A stretch of 44,976 nt of DNA. Origin: CAZBBC01 sp964489835. GTDB lineage: Bacteria; Calditrichota; Calditrichia; JAJRVZ01. The translations under genes were made by a program, and so were the position numbers. Location: assembly GCA_964489835.1 (NCBI GenBank), contig CAZBBC010000023.1:1-44976 (forward strand), in the 5' to 3' direction. Positions 44,013 through 44,976 of the stretch are shown piece after piece (within the stretch, counting starts at the first letter, position 1; every line of letters begins with the position of its first letter). Below the pieces are notes generated by a model. The model searched no databases and had not been told where the DNA came from. It was given only the letters and a program-made list of their open reading frames with translations.

Positions 44013-44976
44013 TTATTTACCGAAGACGAATGAAAAGGTGTGAGCCATAACCTCCAACTGATCCAAAAATGTTTTCTTTCTTTTGCCGGGAGCGGTCACA
44101 CTCAAATCAATGATATATGCATATTGCCGGCTATCATCTGTAAATGCATAAGTCCTGAATGGGCCGCCAATAAGATGTTGGTGATTTTGCCAGACTCCTG
44201 TAAGTTTTATCGCTTTTCGGCCAAGGAAATCAATATATTGAAGGTAAGTATCCTCCTGCGAAATGCTATCCGCCTCATAAAATACAGTTGTCAGACTGTC
44301 CCTAAATTGATACAACCATTGACCATCATCCTTAAATTTATTTGCCGGAAATTGAAGAATAAACAGGTTTCTATCGGGATTAAGACGTCTGAACCATAAA
44401 AATTTTTCATCATCGCTCTCTTTTACTAATTCGTAGTCGTGTTGAATACGAATTTTCCAACCATATTTCGTGGCCAGATAATCTTCCAGATCATACTGTT
44501 CACCCTTGAAATACATCGCCTTTTCAAGACGCTTAAAATAAAATTTATTTAATTTATTAAAAATAATCTCATCACGATCCGACAAGTTTTTCTTTAAGTT
44601 TTCGATATTTGTCCCAGGAAAAAACATAACGGTCTGATCGGTCGAAAAAAGATCCTCTTTGAAAATTTCGAACACTCGCCCTTCTATCACCGATTGTCTT
44701 GTCTGCTCAGATAACGAACTATTTATAAATGCAGACACTTTATCATCTTCATTCAATAATCCGACAAACAACAAATTCCGACGTGTTTTATAGGTATCAA
44801 ATGCCCGCAACGGTTGAAGATCCAGAATAAAACTGCGCTCTAAATGAGGCGTATAAATAAATTGATCGAACGTCTGTTCCAGTTCAGTCTGAATTTCTCT
44901 ATAAAGTACAGAATCAGAAAAAACGATAATTTTTTGAAAATCACCAAAACTGGATGGCTTATAATCGCATCCGATT
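44013..44976 (-). CDS. DUF4837-like lipoprotein, 5' end beyond window
   Basis: About 321 residues are visible. The frame stays open to the window edge beyond the annotated TTG at 44810; the upstream part reads GCDYKPSSFGDFQKIIVFSD, where the GC is probably the lipobox, so only the signal peptide is missing. The body resembles DUF4837 proteins of Bacteroidetes-type genomes (RNLLFVG, LEDYLATKYGWKIRI, WFRRLNPDRNLFI, IGGPFRTYAF). Role unknown; a periplasm-facing lipoprotein. It heads the unit with the membrane protein and purE. Confidence 0.78.
   Translation of the reverse strand, partial: IGCDYKPSSFGDFQKIIVFSDSVLYREIQTELEQTFDQFIYTPHLERSFILDLQPLRAFDTYKTRRNLLFVGLLNEDDKVSAFINSSLSEQTRQSVIEGRVFEIFKEDLFSTDQTVMFFPGTNIENLKKNLSDRDEIIFNKLNKFYFKRLEKAMYFKGEQYDLEDYLATKYGWKIRIQHDYELVKESDDEKFLWFRRLNPDRNLFILQFPANKFKDDGQWLYQFRDSLTTVFYEADSISQEDTYLQYIDFLGRKAIKLTGVWQNHQHLIGGPFRTYAFTDDSRQYAYIIDLSVTAPGKRKKTFLDQLEVMAHTFSFVFGK

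Noticed and set aside
1..44976. CRISPR arrays, tRNA or rRNA genes, prophage and transposases
   Set aside because: No regularly spaced repeats, cloverleaf-like segments, rRNA stretches or phage/transposase proteins were recognised on either strand.

Overview
This is chromosomal scaffold sequence from an AT-rich Gram-negative bacterium, probably an uncultured member of the FCB superphylum (Neomarinimicrobiota, Calditrichota, Ignavibacteriota or a relative). The evidence is a PorV/PorQ-type outer-membrane protein, a large secreted protein with a Por-secretion (type IX) style C-terminal tail, DUF4837-like and DUF5683-like envelope proteins, a Big_5 lipoprotein, and ribosomal protein S16 with a long C-terminal tail. 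Shine-Dalgarno use is mixed: some genes have a clear GGAGG and many have none. Two runs of N (2601-2610 and 41809-41908) show it is a gapped draft assembly. No tRNA, rRNA, CRISPR array, prophage or transposase gene was seen.

Layout. (1) 67-6417, minus: an OsmC-like protein, then leucine dehydrogenase, phosphate butyryltransferase and butyrate kinase, preceded by a malic enzyme fused to a phosphotransacetylase-like domain. Together they look like a route from branched-chain amino acids and C4 acids to acyl-phosphates and ATP. (2) 6566-9629, minus: an NtrC-type regulator and its histidine kinase, divergent from a tetraheme cytochrome c at 9877. (3) 9877-17951, plus: the cytochrome, an NhaC antiporter, a PflX-like radical SAM protein, a short-chain dehydrogenase, a ferredoxin, a YacP-like NYN protein, a PHP-domain hydrolase and MetF. 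(4) 18184-24916, minus: a PilZ protein, a small unknown, mannose-1-phosphate guanylyltransferase, a TPR lipoprotein, DapF, a Big_5 lipoprotein and an unusual PlsC acyltransferase. (5) 25233-29283, minus: the classic translation operon ffh-rpsP-khpA-rimM-trmD-rplS, with RsmB upstream. (6) 30802-39692, minus: a compact envelope cassette made of a PorV-like barrel, a secreted M6-protease-like protein whose catalytic motif looks destroyed, a metalloprotease/beta-propeller/Omp85-like fusion, and two tandem DUF5683-like paralogs. (7) 39958-44976, minus: a Trm112-like mini-protein, AccA, a polyprenol-phosphate mannosyltransferase and an RmlD-like reductase (both cut by the gap), PurE, an unknown membrane protein and a DUF4837-like lipoprotein cut by the window edge.

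The most interesting part is the envelope cassette, which may be a dedicated export and surface-assembly unit for one large protein. Also notable are two copies of a structured dispersed intergenic repeat (526-637 and 14535-14710) and a nested palindrome at 42846-42923.
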